Origin: Amoebidium appalachense
Taxonomy: Eukaryota > Ichthyosporea
DNA length: 64,000 nt
Reading direction: 5' to 3'
Assembly (NCBI GenBank): GCA_963693365.1
Contig: CAVNZM010000003.1
Coordinates: 7,254,001 to 7,318,000, forward strand
Each line of letters starts with the position of its first letter. The first letter of the stretch is position 1. Of the stretch, positions 1 through 45,049 are shown piece after piece. The position numbers and the translations under genes are program-made. The notes under the pieces were generated by a model that was given only the letters and a program-made list of their open reading frames with translations, ran no database searches and was not told the DNA's origin.

Positions 1-599
1 TATAAAGTTATGCTGTATTAGGTGGATTCATACCTTGGATTAATAGGGTTTATATTACATGTAACCTCTGACTCTGTTCTGTATAATTTTAGAAATAGGC
101 GAACTGTGAAAATGTGTGATATGAGGAGACAAAAGGAGGGCGCCACGGGGCTGCGTGCTGGCTGCGCGTTTGCGTTTTTGCACATCACCTTGCCGAACGA
201 GGGGTACAACGAAGAAGGGTAGGTTTTAGACTAAGAAGTTGTTGGCTTAAAAAAAAAGTGTCGAGGATCCGTAAGTTACTATTGAGGATTTGGGGGGTGT
301 TGGCCGGCGGTGTGCTGGTTGGACAGTGTAGGTTGAAGAGCACACACACCAGCTGAAGCTTGAACAGTAATAAGGGCAGATCTACTCATGAAGGGAAACA
401 CACTTGGACACGTTGTGGGTTGAGCGTGAAGAGAGGATGGGCGGGTTGAGAATTGAGAGGGGGATGCGGTTGTTGAGGGAGTTGGCCGACAAGTATTCAA
501 TTGCGTGTGCGTTAGGAAGCTATTTACACATCCATAAGGGGCTGGAACTGAGGTGGCTGATGTTGGGCTGGGACGCAGATACGACAGGGTGAGGAGAAA
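1..599. other. Upstream spacer of the ArfGAP gene
   Basis: No gene was recognised here. The stretch is of ordinary composition, unlike most of the window, and should hold the promoter and 5' UTR of the ArfGAP gene that starts at 600. Short ORFs exist on both strands (for example 22-222 on +) but show no family features. Confidence 0.4.
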
Positions 600-8787
<8,188 letters not shown>

Positions 8788-9371
8788 TTGTGAACTCCAG
8801 AGATGGGTGTGGGCCACGTCTTGTGTTACCACCAGTTGCACATGGCACACATGATCACCGTCACCACATGGACACGTGTGCAAAGATCTGCCATATGTGC
8901 CCACGTAACAGTTCGAAGTAGGCGTATGCGCGTGATACACACTTACAAAGACCATTGTATAAAGGCAGAGCAGGGGCAGCCACTTGAAATGGCACGCGCT
9001 TTCGTGATGCCTGCACACACACACACACACACACACACACGCATATTTGCCTACACTTACTCACGTGGCCATACGTGTCCACACGTGCACGCTTGCAGAC
9101 ACGTGTACACATACGTGCGGACACACAGTGGTACATGCACACGGTGCACACTTGCACACACCTGCGCACCACACACACAGACACACACAGCACATCACTC
9201 AGCGACACATCTGTAAACTAGAACACACACCTCAAACCGGTATTGGTGTGATAGAGTTGTATTTCACTAAAGGCGTTCTCTTCACAAAGTTGTGTTTCTT
9301 ACGTATGCAATAGGTCAAGCTATTTGTATGTTTATAAATCATTAGGTCTAAACAACTCAGGTTGTAGAAAC

Positions 9372-9377
9372 AATAAA
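9372..9377 (+). terminator. Candidate polyadenylation signal AATAAA for ArfGAP
   Basis: First AATAAA downstream of the ArfGAP stop codon, about 585 bp after it and followed by an A-rich stretch. Confidence 0.4.
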
Positions 9378-9771
9378 CAAAAAACAAAAATACGAGCTTC
9401 CGAATGATATGTATGCAGAGCCTCAGTTTCAGGCCGGCAGGCCTTAGCTTCCTGCAGCGACCGGGCCGACTACACACAGGTCACAGTACACTGACGGGTC
9501 AATTCGGGCCAACCCAAAGATCGGATTATGCTGCAGTGGGCTGTTAAAGGATTCAATAACCCTACCCACTTCCCCATTTTTCTGCACTCACTAAGGGCTC
9601 TTGAATTTTATAGCTAGTGTTACACTTATGTTTTGCGCGCCTCTATCCAGTGTGCAATAATAAAGGAAGTACAGTACATACAGTTGAACATTGCAACTGT
9701 AATCTTGCGTTTTAATGCGGGTCTGCGACTCGACTCGCTTTGTGAATCGACCCGCCATATGCAGCCACTAG

Positions 9772-9823
9772 CCAATCAAAAGCGTTCGCGCGGTTTTGGT
9801 CCAAACACCGCTTTGGTTTGGAC
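9772..9823 (+). promoter_or_regulatory. CCAAT box and 8-bp inverted repeat upstream of MCM6
   Basis: CCAATC at 9772-9777. An inverted repeat GTCCAAAC (9799-9806) / GTTTGGAC (9816-9823) lies beside it. A second CCAATC is at 10031-10036, about 270 bp before the MCM6 ATG. Confidence 0.45.
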
Positions 9824-9852
9824 TTCTCCCCCTAGTTGAACAGTTTGGGGGG

Positions 9853-9998
9853 AGAGCCGAAGGCTCTAAATTCGGAGCCATAGGCTCCCCCCCCCCCCCC
9901 CCCCCCCCCCCCCAGGGACCGGGCACGCGCTGGGGGCACGGGGGACCCTGCTGGCAGCGCGTGCCCGGCGGGTGGGGGGGGGGGGGGGGGGGGGGGGC
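9853..9998. other. Array of three perfect hairpins bracketed by poly(C) and poly(G)
   Basis: Hairpin 1: AGAGCC (9853-9858) / GGCTCT (9862-9867), loop GAA. Hairpin 2: GGAGCC (9874-9879) / GGCTCC (9883-9888), loop ATA. Hairpin 3: a 14-bp perfect stem, 9919-9932 with 9955-9968, and a 22-nt loop. Hairpin 3 is flanked by a C run (about 9887-9913) and a complementary G run (about 9974-9997) that could lengthen the stem. Confidence 0.85.
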
Positions 9999-10807
9999 GG
10001 TTAGCAGTGGCGCTTCTTCGATGCAGCGCACCAATCAACGCCCGGCACATATTTGATACACAACACAGTGTGCAAAAACAAAACAAAACCAAGGCAGAAC
10101 CCGGAGGCTTCACAAGCATCCGCAGATAACTTGGTCAAAAAGGCTTTCACGGCGCTTTTAACACTATAGCGTTTAGAACAGTAGCGCTTCATAATCGCAT
10201 TCAAACTAGGACAGCCAGTTTTTCTCCCTCGCTCGTTTCCAACTAAAGCACAGCGCTTTCTCTCCGCAACACACCCACTTTAGGCAGCAGGCAGGCAGTG
10301 AGCATGGATCCCCTCAACGTCAATGGAGCACAGCAGGCTTACAGCGCAGACGACCAGCGCGGCCTGGTGGTGCAGCAGAGTTTCGAGGAGTTTCTTTTCG
10401 AGTAAGGAAAACACGTATACTCTACTCTGGACCATCTTCTCAGGGCTGCATTTTCTTTGCTCTCTCCTCTCCTGGTTTCGTTTTCTTTTTCGGTCGACTT
10501 TTTTCATGAGTGTTGCTGGCATAGATAGTTGGTTCTATAAACGTCTTATTTATTGGAAGGCCAGCATCTTGCTTCCACATTAAAACTACTCTTGTCTCGT
10601 TTCTGCGTGTGTTACTCTCGGTGCTTGTGCTGATTCTTCTCGAGCAGGTTTGAGGTACAGAAGGAAAATGACAAGCCCGAGCGCCCGTATGTTGAGAGCT
10701 TGGAGACGCTATACGACAATGACCGCACGACGCTGTATGTGGACCTAGACCAGGTGGCCGCCTATAGCGAGGAATTGTACCGTGACATCAAGAACGAATA
10801 TTTCAGG

Positions 10808-10914
10808 TACTATGTACTTGATCATGATATACCGCTGAGGGGATATTCCTAGCAAAACCCACCCCAAACCTGAGACTGGTCTCGATTTGCCTCGAGTAAA
10901 CAGCGTAAACCCCA
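10808..10914 (+). repeat. ~105-bp dispersed repeat at the MCM6 gap
   Basis: Matches the minus strand of 55032-54926 at most positions; shared blocks include ATGATATACCGCTGAGGGG, CCTGAGACTGG and CCTCGAGTAAACAGCG. It starts at the exon 2 donor and ends about 10 nt before the next exon. Confidence 0.85.
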
Positions 10915-11074
10915 TGCATACCAGCTGCTGGACGAGAGTGTTATTTCATTGGTGCACAGTGACATCATCCTCCCTAATGACAACGCGGAGGGCAGTGATT
11001 TGTTCGAGGATGGTCAGGCGGTGGCCATGGAGGCAAGGGAGAACGAGATGGCACAGATCTTGGGCCAGCCCGAG

Positions 11075-11224
<150 letters not shown>

Positions 11225-12833
11225 ATGGGCGTGCGTGTGTGTGTGTGGGGGGGGGCGGCGGAGGGAGAGGGGGGGGGGGGAGGGGGGTTGATGGAGGGAT
11301 GTGCGTGAGCTTCCAATGGTTGATGGGTGGGTGGGGCAATGTGTGTTTTGTGCTCACTTTTTGCACTTGCACGTGCATGGATGATGCGGTCGGAGTATAG
11401 GCAAGGTGTCATGTGGTACTTTGTACTTTAAGAAGCAGGGGGGGGGGGGGGGAGAGAGGGGGGGGGGGGGGGGAGAGAGAGAGAGAGAGAGGGAGGGAGG
11501 AAGGGGGGGGGGGGGGATAACAGTGTGTGGGTATATGTGGAGCACACCCCACTGCACTCGATCTGTTATTTTTCTGCCCACCTCTACCACGCTGATAACT
11601 GACCAACCAAATCCCTTGTTTCCATGCAGGCGGAAACAGCCACACGCATGAGCTACGAGGAATACAACCGCATAGCCACGCTGGTGGTGCACTACATCAG
11701 ACAGTGGGAGGCGAAACATGAGGATGACGCGGGCAAGAAGTATGTGGCCACACACACGCATGTGCACACACATGCACATATACATGCCGAGCGCGCACGC
11801 ACACTGTTGCACACAACATATGCACACATGGACACACACGCACTCGCACAAACACACACTCTCCCACGCATGCACGTGCACGCCACATTTCACAAACACA
11901 CACACTTAACCCTTCCCCCCCCGCCCCCGGCCCACACACACACACACTCAAACACTGAGGTACACAACACATGCACACATACACACACACACTCGGGGGT
12001 ACACAAAAGGTGCACACATACAGGGGGAAGATATTCACCCGATGTTCACGTGGCATTTGTAAGCACCACAGCACACACCTATCTTGCGTTTATGCGTATA
12101 TCTTGCTGGGAAACCCTATTCATAAATGGTGCATTCATAACTGCTTTCCATATGTGGTGAGTCTGCTAGTGTTTTTCATAAATGGCAAATCCACCTAATC
12201 CATATAAGGCTAATCTTCTGACCATCTCCCCGCACTGTGCAGGAAGTATGCTGTGGGCATGCGGTTCAGCGACCTGCTGTCGCAGTACCTGACGGAACAC
12301 GTTGTTCCAAATGGGGTGGACGATATGGCCGAGCTGGAGAGGGAGGTGGCCCTGTTCGGAAAGACCATCAACAGGCTGGTCACAAAGGTGCGTGCACATG
12401 TACATGGGGCATGTGTCCATGTGTGTGTGTGCCTGTGTGGGTTTGGGGGTTTCTTTTCTTTTTTTTTTGTCAGGGATTGGTCGGTGGGTGGGTGAGTTGG
12501 AGGGGGGGGGGGGGGGGGGAGCGGGGAAGGGGAGGGAGGGGGGGAGGGGGGGGGGGGGGGGGGGGGCTTTAACGAGGACGGGAGCGGAGGACACATTTTC
12601 GGCTCTGTTTCCTGCCCTTCTGTACGCAATGTTGCCTGTGCCCTGTTTTGTGCTAACCGTGACGTCACCAGGACAACCTGCTGATCCGTGTGGTGCCCTC
12701 TGAGGAGCAACAGCGAGAGGGTTGGGAGAACTTTGAGCGCAAGAGGAAGGAGGCGGAGGAGAGGGGGGAGGTGTACACGGGGCAGGTTGAGAGCTACTTG
12801 CTGGTCCACCCCAACCTGAGGGAGGAGTTCTAG

Positions 12834-14742
12834 GCTAGATTCACCTGCCACACACACACACACACACACACACACTATTCACGTTGGGAAGCTGGACAAA
12901 TGGCGTTTTGCATGTTAAATTGGAAGTTTTCTCTGAGATGTGCAAATATTTAACTTACCACAGTTAACAATAGCGACCAATAGGTAAATTCTGTATGTAG
13001 TGCTCTACAAATTGCTCATGCGGGGTTTAGAGTTTTCACGCAGGCGGTGATAGATAATGAGGCCTGCTAGACTATCTGACACCTAATAATTTTGGATAGT
13101 CGTGGTTATATACCTTAGGATAAAGAACTTTTACATGGTTTATGTATATCCAGATATACCCCTCCCTAAATTTTTAACATGAGTTGTTACTTGATTTTTA
13201 ACTAGACGGACGTACGGCCTAGGTGACCTGCCTTCTAGGTGTGTACCACTCGTGCTACTGATCACGAGATATTTGCTTTGGATATCTCAAGAATCATGAA
13301 CTAATAGTTGCTGCACGTTGAATTTCATCGAATATATCTCGCATATATACATCTGTGGGCGCTCATATGGCACCCTTTGTTATCCACCACCGAATAGATT
13401 GCTGGAGCCACTGAGATCCGGCTCTGAATGAAATCCGAAGCTGTACGTTGCAGCCTTGCAACAAAAGCCTTGAACCTGGGGAACACGATACAATGTTGGG
13501 AAAATGTCATGTTCATAGTGCATGCATGCGATATACACATGTTCCTCGAGCTCTTCCGACATGAAGCTTTTGTGAAACATGGTCAAGAACTTCGAGTACG
13601 TACATGTTACCTCACACGCACGTACAGACTCGCACACGCACACATGTACAGACTCGCACACGCACACACATGGCATGTGCACATGCATGCACGCACGCAC
13701 AAACCACACATGTACATGTACGTGTACACACACAGGTGCACACAACGTGTACACACCTCGTGTGTTCATGTGTACATGTACACACACACGCATGTGTACT
13801 CGTGTCCGTGTACATGTCACACACGCACGCACGCACACCCACACACACCAACACACATGCACGCACACTGTGGCACACCCACACACGTCACAGACGTCGA
13901 CATATCATGCCATCCCACTGTGGCAGTGGTGGCCGTGGACACCACAGGAGTCATTCAGGATTAAGATGATTGACCTATAAGATAATTGGCACTAATTTTT
14001 TTGGAAAAAATTAAAATGCTAGGGCACCCTAAGGCCAAGGAAAAATAAGATAACCGGGAACTCATGATGGGGAAAGGGGAAGGAAGCGTGGGGAGGGGGT
14101 GGGGAGAGGGGAGGGGAGGATTCAGAGGAGAATTGTGGCTTCTTACTTAGTCTAGTAATATTATTATCAGGCTGTGCCCAGGAAAAGCCGGCCCTTATGT
14201 GTATAGATCATATCAGAGTACTAGCTTGAACTCCTCCGGAAGCTTGTGCTTAGTTACCAATCTACCGTACGAAAAAGTCAATGGCATGTGTGTGTATGTG
14301 TGTGTCTGTGTGTGTGTACATGTGTGGGTGTGTGTTGTGCCACGGTGCGTGTGTGTGTGTGTGTGTGGGGGGGAGGGGGGGGGGGGGGGGGGGGGGGGGT
14401 CCTGTCCGTGTGTGTGTGTGCGGCATGTGTATGTGTGTGTGTGTGTGTGCGAGTGTGTGCAACCGGCTGAGAAAGAGTGAAACGGTTAATAATAATTCCT
14501 TACGCAAGGACATTAAATGGGCCCACGGTGCCCGGACATGTGTCCCTGGCTCTACTATTCTGTGCAAAAATGCGTGCATATATGTGTGTACATTTGTATT
14601 TTGTGTTCGTTTACATGTCACTGGGTGTTTGTGTGTGTGTGGTGTGTGTGTATGTGCACGTGTGTGTATCCGCTTGTGTGAGCGCGCGCGCGTGTGTGTG
14701 TGTGTGTGTCGTGTGTGCATCCGCTTGTGTGAGCGTGTGAGC

Positions 14743-14829
<87 letters not shown>

Positions 14830-14996
14830 GTGTCACGATGCACAGTGTGTGTGTGTGCCCCGCCTCCCCCCCCCCCCCCCCCCCCCTCCCCACCCCGAAA
14901 AAAGCAAAAAAAAACAAAAAACTCAAGCAGCCCAGAAAAAGGAACCACAGGACTCAGTGGGGAGGGGGGGGGTGGTGGTGGTGGTGGTGGTGGTGT

Positions 14997-15027
<31 letters not shown>

Positions 15028-15234
15028 GGGGGGGGGGGGAGGAAGACGGGGGGAGGGGGGTATGGGGGGATCAGGAAAGGTCCTGGAGCTCGAGGGGACA
15101 CATGTACACGGGGGGCTGTGCGAACGGTGTGCATGTGTCTGTGCGTACATTTGTCACTGATTTTGTGTTCGTTTGTCACTGGGTGTGTTTGCAATTGTGT
15201 GTGTGTGGTGTGTATGCGTGTGCGTGTATCACAA

Positions 15235-15266
<32 letters not shown>

Positions 15267-15304
15267 GCTCCGTGTCACGGTACACGACCGTGTGAGTGTG
15301 CTGC

Positions 15305-15335
<31 letters not shown>

Positions 15336-16697
15336 TTCCACCCATGTCCTGTGGGACCGTTTTCTGCACTGCGGGAGTTATTTTTTTTTTCCCCAAAAAA
15401 AGGGCCCAGGTCACCGGGTCACCGTGGGGTGGGGGGGGTGGTTGGCCGGGGGGTTGGGGGCTGTGAAAAAATGTGTGCATGTGTCTGTGTTTACATTTGG
15501 ATTTTGTGTTCGTTTGTCACTGGGTGTGTTTGTGTACCACGGTGGTGTGTGTGTGTGTGTTCACGTGTACACATATCACAATGTGTGTGTGTGCCCTCCA
15601 TGTCACGGTGCGCGGTGTGCGTGTGTGTGCCTCCCGGACCCACGGGATTCCTGACCGGTAAAATAGATTCCTTGCATTCCAGGATAGATCTGCACACCAA
15701 TACCTCTGCACAATGATCGATCACCGTGGTTGATTGCGCCGAGCTGAGCTCCAGCGGGGATACAGCACCCTCCCAAGAAAAAAAATTTAGAGAAATCAGG
15801 AAATTAAAACCCGAAAAAAATAAAACTTTGTTAAAAAAATTCAAGTATGAAATGTTTGTGAGCAACCAAGTGTTTCATGTGCAACTACATGTGGGCCGGC
15901 CGGCACCAGTCCATCCTCCCGAGCAAGCGTGCTGGGCCAGCTGGCCCGGGCTGAGCCTGCCGGATAGGTATTCATGTATGAAGGAATATCCCCCAACACT
16001 TCTTTTGTGAGCCTCTGGTAATTTAGGCCGTATAAAGTATGTTCTGTAGCATTTTTAGAACATTGATAGTGAATCTTTTCAAGCTAGATAATATTTTAAC
16101 CTATGAGTCTCAAATGGATTTGCACCCTGAATCAGAATTTCGGAAAATGCCTTGCCAACACATAGGCATCAAGGGGTTTGAGGGGACCCCGCATGCGTGG
16201 GGCCGGCCGCCGGCGGCCAAACTTCGAATATTTTTTTGGGCTTTGACCAATCAACTGTGTGCACAAAATAAACAGTTGAACTGCATTCATTGGAAAAAGC
16301 CGACACATTACCCTCCGTTATTTTCGGTTTATTCTTTATTCTTTTCCATTTCTGAGAATTCGGAAAAAGCATAGACAAACCCCCTTATTTTTTGACCCAG
16401 CTTGGGTCTTTTCTGTTTCTGTACGGCAGAAAATGTTTTTTCTTTTGACTCGGGTTTATTGATCCGTTGATGAAGGCAACGTGCAGCTACAGGCTACATA
16501 ACCACCAGAGAATACAGTATGCTGTGTTTTTTTATATTTCCGATTTCAGCTGTCCAAGTGGCTTTTTCCCCCGCTTCCATTTTTTTTTTTTTTTTTTTGG
16601 GCTGTGGGAACGAAACAGCAGTTCGGTCACTGCATGCACACATGCACATGCCATGTACACAGCCGTATGACACTTTAACTGTGTGCTCTCTCTCTCC

Positions 16698-16730
<33 letters not shown>

Positions 16731-17002
16731 CTCGTGTGTGTGTGTGTTTTTCCGTGGGGTTATTCAGACATACACGCGGCCAAGTACACACCAGGTGACG
16801 GACACTTTTGAACTCGCAGGGACACGAGGGCACGCGCTCAACACTCCCAGACACTTGCAGAGCCAAACACGCCGCACACACAACAGGCCTCACAGTAAAC
16901 GCACCACTGAGTATTAGGGTAGCCAGTCTTTTGGCCCTCTTGCTAGCTTCAACAGGTTTTTGGGTGTCACACGCGCAGTGTGTGCGCGCAGACGTTTTGA
17001 GA
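12834..17002. other. Spacer between the MCM6 and DGK loci
   Basis: 12.9-13.6 kb is AT-richer, ordinary-looking sequence. 13.6-13.9 kb is degenerate CA/CACG. 14.3-15.65 kb is GT/poly(G)/poly(C) rich, with a long (GT)n at 14743-14827. 15.7-16.6 kb is again ordinary sequence and may include the DGK promoter. A 14-bp palindrome GGGCCAGCTGGCCC lies at 15934-15947. No gene was recognised. Confidence 0.5.
16247..16291. promoter_or_regulatory. Pair of opposed CCAAT motifs upstream of DGK
   Basis: CCAATC at 16247-16252 and ATTGG near 16287, in an AT-rich stretch about 0.7 kb before the DGK ATG. Their role as promoter elements is inferred. Confidence 0.3.
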
Positions 17003-35296
<18,294 letters not shown>

Positions 35297-35488
35297 CTAT
35301 AAATAGCCACATCACGTAATTGGCCAGCACCATATTAGGCCACAACACTGCATAGAGATAGCACGTGGGGTTTCCTTCTGGTTTCTTCTGTCTGTTCCTG
35401 GCTACTTCGATAATTGTCATGTGCTGGCCATGTAGATGGTTGGTGCCAATGATGATCTGTTGATGGGGGTTTTATGCCTCTTGGGGTT

Positions 35489-35562
<74 letters not shown>

Positions 35563-37868
35563 TGCTTGGCATCACTAACATAGTACGAGATTGTTCGCTT
35601 TATAATGTACAACTAACCGTGGGAATATACCTCGGATCTGCATTGCAGAAATAATTAGTGGGTGAAGTAATTGATGACACCGCCTGAAATTTGGATAAGC
35701 GTTTGTGCTGATATGCGCTAATGTACTATTCCGAGAAATTCTTGGCTGTGTGCTCTGATGATATCCCAGTGTGGAATTTTATGCCTTCGGTGCTTATTAT
35801 TTCCTGAGTATCTCGGCATTCAAATCAGCTGCTCACATGCTTTATAAATTAGTTTGCCAGATTTAGCATATCCAACCGTTATCAAATCATCGTTACATCT
35901 ATTGGCTCTGAAGGGGACCATGAGCACTGTGGTACGATGGTTTGCAAGTTATAAGTAGCGGCTCTCATGTGTAGTCCCTAATGAACGAATAAATGGGCAT
36001 ATCTAGGTATCTATAAAACCCCCCTAAATAAATAAATGGGCATATCTAGGTATCTACAAAACCCCCCAATTCAACAAGTTGGCATATCTAGGTCAAGGTA
36101 CCTCCACTTACGTCCCCCCCGAACCCCTCTGATATATCAAGTTTAAACCTACCCCACAAAACCCCCAACCGTAAATGCTTAATTGCGGGCATATCTGTGT
36201 ACGTTAATTGTATTTATTAAACCTGCACAACCCCACCTCCAAATGAACAAACATATGGCCCGCATCTCTAATGTTAGGTTCAGCCCCCCACCCACCCACT
36301 CACCCTCCGCAACATGTACATACACGCACAAAATCCAAAAAAACAAAAAAAAAACAGTATGTACTGCCAGAGGGAAAGAGGAGGAGAGGAGGAATGAAGG
36401 ATCCAGGAGGCCGGCGGAGTGCCCATGCATGAGGCCTAGGCGCATACATGCGCTTTTCATAATTTTGTCACGGGATATCGATACGCACATGGCATGGGGC
36501 TCAACGAGAACCACCAGTGCCTTGTTGCTATATGTGGTGTGTAACAGTGGCCTGCAAATCGGGCTCGGGTGCAATGGGGAAGGTCACGCGGTTATCCAAT
36601 GCTCTAATCGGAGGAGGTATATCTCAATCAAACGGGTCAAGGCATATCCAGTAAACATATCTCACTCTAACACCCATTGAGCTATCTTCATGGGCACCAA
36701 ATGGGAATAAGTCATGCCATGCATTGCGTGCTATTATTAGACACCGTGGGATCGTTGCACCTTTATTGGCCATGAATCATGCACAACTTAAACACACACA
36801 GCCTGTACTCACACCCGTGTGTGCTTACATCTTTCTTATCTCATTGATTCATACATTCCATATATATGGTAGGGCTGGCTCATGATAATCACACATGCGC
36901 CGCTACCCGACTACCAGCCGGTCAGTATAGATCTACCCACCGTGTCTCGGGTATATCTACACAACGTTATATCCCTATATATTTACACTCTTTACACTAT
37001 GTAACCGTCATATACATACACCAATAATATTTCTCGTATTCCTGCAGCATCTAAATATACATTTTTGGAACCGTTGGCGATGTACAGGCATATGCAGAAT
37101 TTCGCCGTATCCATTAATCCGGTATTTTATGTATCTACCACAGTGAAGTACACCCAAATCACATTATTAACAAGGCATATTTACATTTGTAGCGCCCCTA
37201 TGTCGATGTTTAGTGTATCTACACAATCATCATTCGCATACCTCTTGCATACGTGCATTCTATACACCTAACCATTGGCCCAATGGCCTATAAATAAACC
37301 ACCCATGCTATATTTAGCTATGCCCTGGCCCTTCTCAGTAACCTCTGCATGACCATTCGTCTCCTCAGCTCCTCCCCTGCAGAGCCCCAAGCCCCCTGTC
37401 AGAACATGCACTCCTATCCCCCCTCCCCCCCCCGTGCCCCTTTCCTCAGTATGCCCTTCACCCATGGCACACACACAAGCTACGATATTGCCATAATTCC
37501 TGTTCGCGCATGCACATGCACCGTGAAGTTTCCCTGCGATCAGCACAGCAGAGGGGTGCAATTGGCATTCCTTAATTTGCTCTTTGTTGTCCTTCGTATA
37601 TGCTATGCTGCATTTTTCTTCTTGCTTACGGGGAGTTCTGCTCGTGTGTGTGTCTGTTGGGGGGATGGGCCCAGGGGTAAAAGGGGGGTTAAGGGATTTA
37701 TGTGTGTGTGGGGGGGGGGGTTGAATGCGTCATGAAGTACGAAGTACACATGAACAACGGATAACACGACTTGTGGGGTGGGGGGGAGAAGGGTTGGGAA
37801 GGGGGCAGGGTGAGGGCTCAGTGCGAAGGGTACCGATATACAACCACCATGCAGGCAGAGAATGGCAG
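35297..37868. other. Spacer between the convergent DGK and LicD-family genes
   Basis: A T-run/G-run pair lies at 35490-35561. 35.6-37.3 kb is AT-richer and largely free of microsatellite, with many copies of a CATATCTA-like motif. 37.3-37.8 kb is ordinary sequence with one inverted copy of the C-tailed repeat. No gene was recognised. 3' ends of both flanking genes should lie here. Confidence 0.5.
37719..37780 (-). repeat. Dispersed C-tailed repeat, truncated inverted copy
   Basis: On the minus strand it reads GTGTTATCCG..., then GTACTTCGTACTTCATGACG, then CATTCAA followed by C10. This matches the 3' third of copies A and B. Confidence 0.75.
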
Positions 37869-42890
<5,022 letters not shown>

Positions 42891-42947
42891 GTGTTCATAT
42901 ACGCACTATCCTGACCCAAGACGCTAAAGCACCTTGCCGTAACTCTA

Positions 42948-43071
42948 CACGTGTGTGCCATGGCACACACACACTGTGGCCTTGGTCCAAAATGCATGGA
43001 ACATTCCAGACTTACCAACCACGTGTTGTGTAACCACCCACGTGATGACGACCCACCGGCAAGCAGCCAAT
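42948..43071 (-). promoter_or_regulatory. CCAAT box and three E-boxes upstream of the LicD gene
   Basis: CCAAT on the plus strand at 43067-43071; CACGTG at 43039-43044, 43020-43025 and 42948-42953. They lie 60-180 bp before the assigned ATG. Promoter function is inferred. Confidence 0.35.
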
Positions 43072-44137
43072 AGGCATGCTGCTAGGCCAAGGGTGCGGAT
43101 GCCTGGCGTTAAATTTTCATGAGTAAATGAGTGTGGTGGGGTTTATGTGGCCACTGATAAATATTTAGTGGATACACCGGACGTCACATAGCATGAGAGG
43201 TTGGTGTGAAGGTGGTTGTGGGGTGGTTTGCACCTGTGAGCGTGCACAAGTGTTCGTGAATTTGTGCTCGTGAATAATTGTATTTGGGGTGTGCGTGAAG
43301 ACGTGTTTGACAATGTTTGTCGCGTGGTGTGGTTTCTTGCATGTGCATGGCAGTGCCGTGTTCATTTGTCCATGATGGGCACATGCCGTCGAAGCATGTG
43401 TGTGTGCGGGCTTTGGTGCTCGCAGTGTGGAGGGGCGTGTAAAGGAGCGAGCTAGTGTTTATGGTGTGGTGTGGTGTGCGCGACATGTGTGTGTGTACAC
43501 GGTGTGTGTGTGTGTGTGTGTGTGTGTGCATGTACGTGTACGTGTGCATTTGTGTGTGTGCATGTGTGTGTGTGTGTGTGCCTGTGCACACCTGGCCATA
43601 GGATGCATGGCGGTGTGCTTGCGTGCCTATCTGCCTGCGTTCATTCGTTCATGCGTGTGGGCATGTGTGAGTGGGTGTGTGCATTCGTGTGTGTTGTGTG
43701 TGTGTTTGTGTGCGAATCCGCCCAGTCATAGTGTGTGTATGAACAATAGGACGACACATGATACACTGGTGCTATCAAAGGTGTGTGCTGGGATACCATA
43801 CTGCTGTTGGCTGTGTTCCTTGGCGGGATAATATGTGTGCATTCACAGAATGCGCTACAACATGAGCGTTCCTTACCCCCCCCCTACCCCCCCCCCCCCC
43901 CCCCCCCCCCCCGCCCGCCCGTTTCCGTTCTCCACCCTTTGGTCCCATTGAACGCACGAACGCACGCACGCACGCACGCACGCAGGTTCGCAAGCACCCA
44001 CCACCACCACTTCCGCAATAACCACAACCACGACCACTCAACCAGCCTCCCCCTCCCCCCTCCCCCTCCCCCCCCACTCCTCCCCCACCCCCCCATCCCC
44101 CCCCCCCCCCCCCCCCCCCTCCCACAACCCCCATCAA

Positions 44138-44174
<37 letters not shown>

Positions 44175-45049
44175 CCTCTTCGGAATTATTAGTGATATAA
44201 ATGCACCACCGATAATTCTTCAACTATACGTTGTCGAGCATCATTCCGTGAACTTACATTGCACTTTTTATGGCATTACCTGCCGATGTAAATAGGCACA
44301 CTAAAGTTTAGTAGTCTGTCGGGTGGGGCTAGCTTGAAGCCGTCCATCCACCCCCCTTCACGATCACCGATTACCAAATACCAAATACATACGCAGCACA
44401 TACATGGCGATGCAACATTCCCCTAACCATGTGAAATGCACTACTAATCTTGCGCCTGCCTTGCACCATAATATACACAGAGACAAACCTTCGCATACCT
44501 GCCCTGACTCCAGCCCCTTTCCTCACTTTCTTCATGGTCGTAAGTTTCGCACTGCCCTTGGATAGGACGCCTAGGTAGTATACTGCTGCCATCTGCCCTT
44601 CCAACCCCGTGTTTCTCTCACAACTCTCAAGACGGCATCGTACATACGAACATGACCCGCCAGCAATCAAGTTCTTAGGAGTTTTCTTGTCTAAAGCCTA
44701 ATAACCGTGTCTCTGTGTAAAGCACTGATGCGATGGCTGGTGGTTTTTGTCTTCTCCGACTAAAGCATCAGGTAAATTACTCCAACCCAATTTTTTTTGA
44801 TAGGGACGTCCATGCAAGTTCAAATTTTTTCTGTTGTGATACAAGTGCCTACAACCTAGAAACCGTAATGACCTCTGTGTTCGATACACATGCATACGTG
44901 CAAGCTTTTATTATTATTTTGCAGATACTATGCAGGCACAAGAAGTGCTACGGGCGCCCCGGCTCAAGCCTTCGGAAAGTTTTGTTGCTGGAGTCTGCTG
45001 GAGTCGGACTCAGACTGTTGACAACTGCAGCGATGGGTACCGTAATCTG

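Larger units (their letters stand above)
8788..10303. other. Spacer between the ArfGAP and MCM6 loci
   Basis: Holds the ArfGAP 3' UTR, a short (CA)n at 9013-9040, a candidate poly(A) signal at 9372 and the MCM6 upstream region. No further gene was seen. Confidence 0.5.

Noticed and set aside
43783-43880. Signal-peptide-like segment CWDTILLLAVFLGGIICVHS on the plus strand
   Set aside because: No ATG in frame, and the frame runs straight into poly(C); too little to support a gene.
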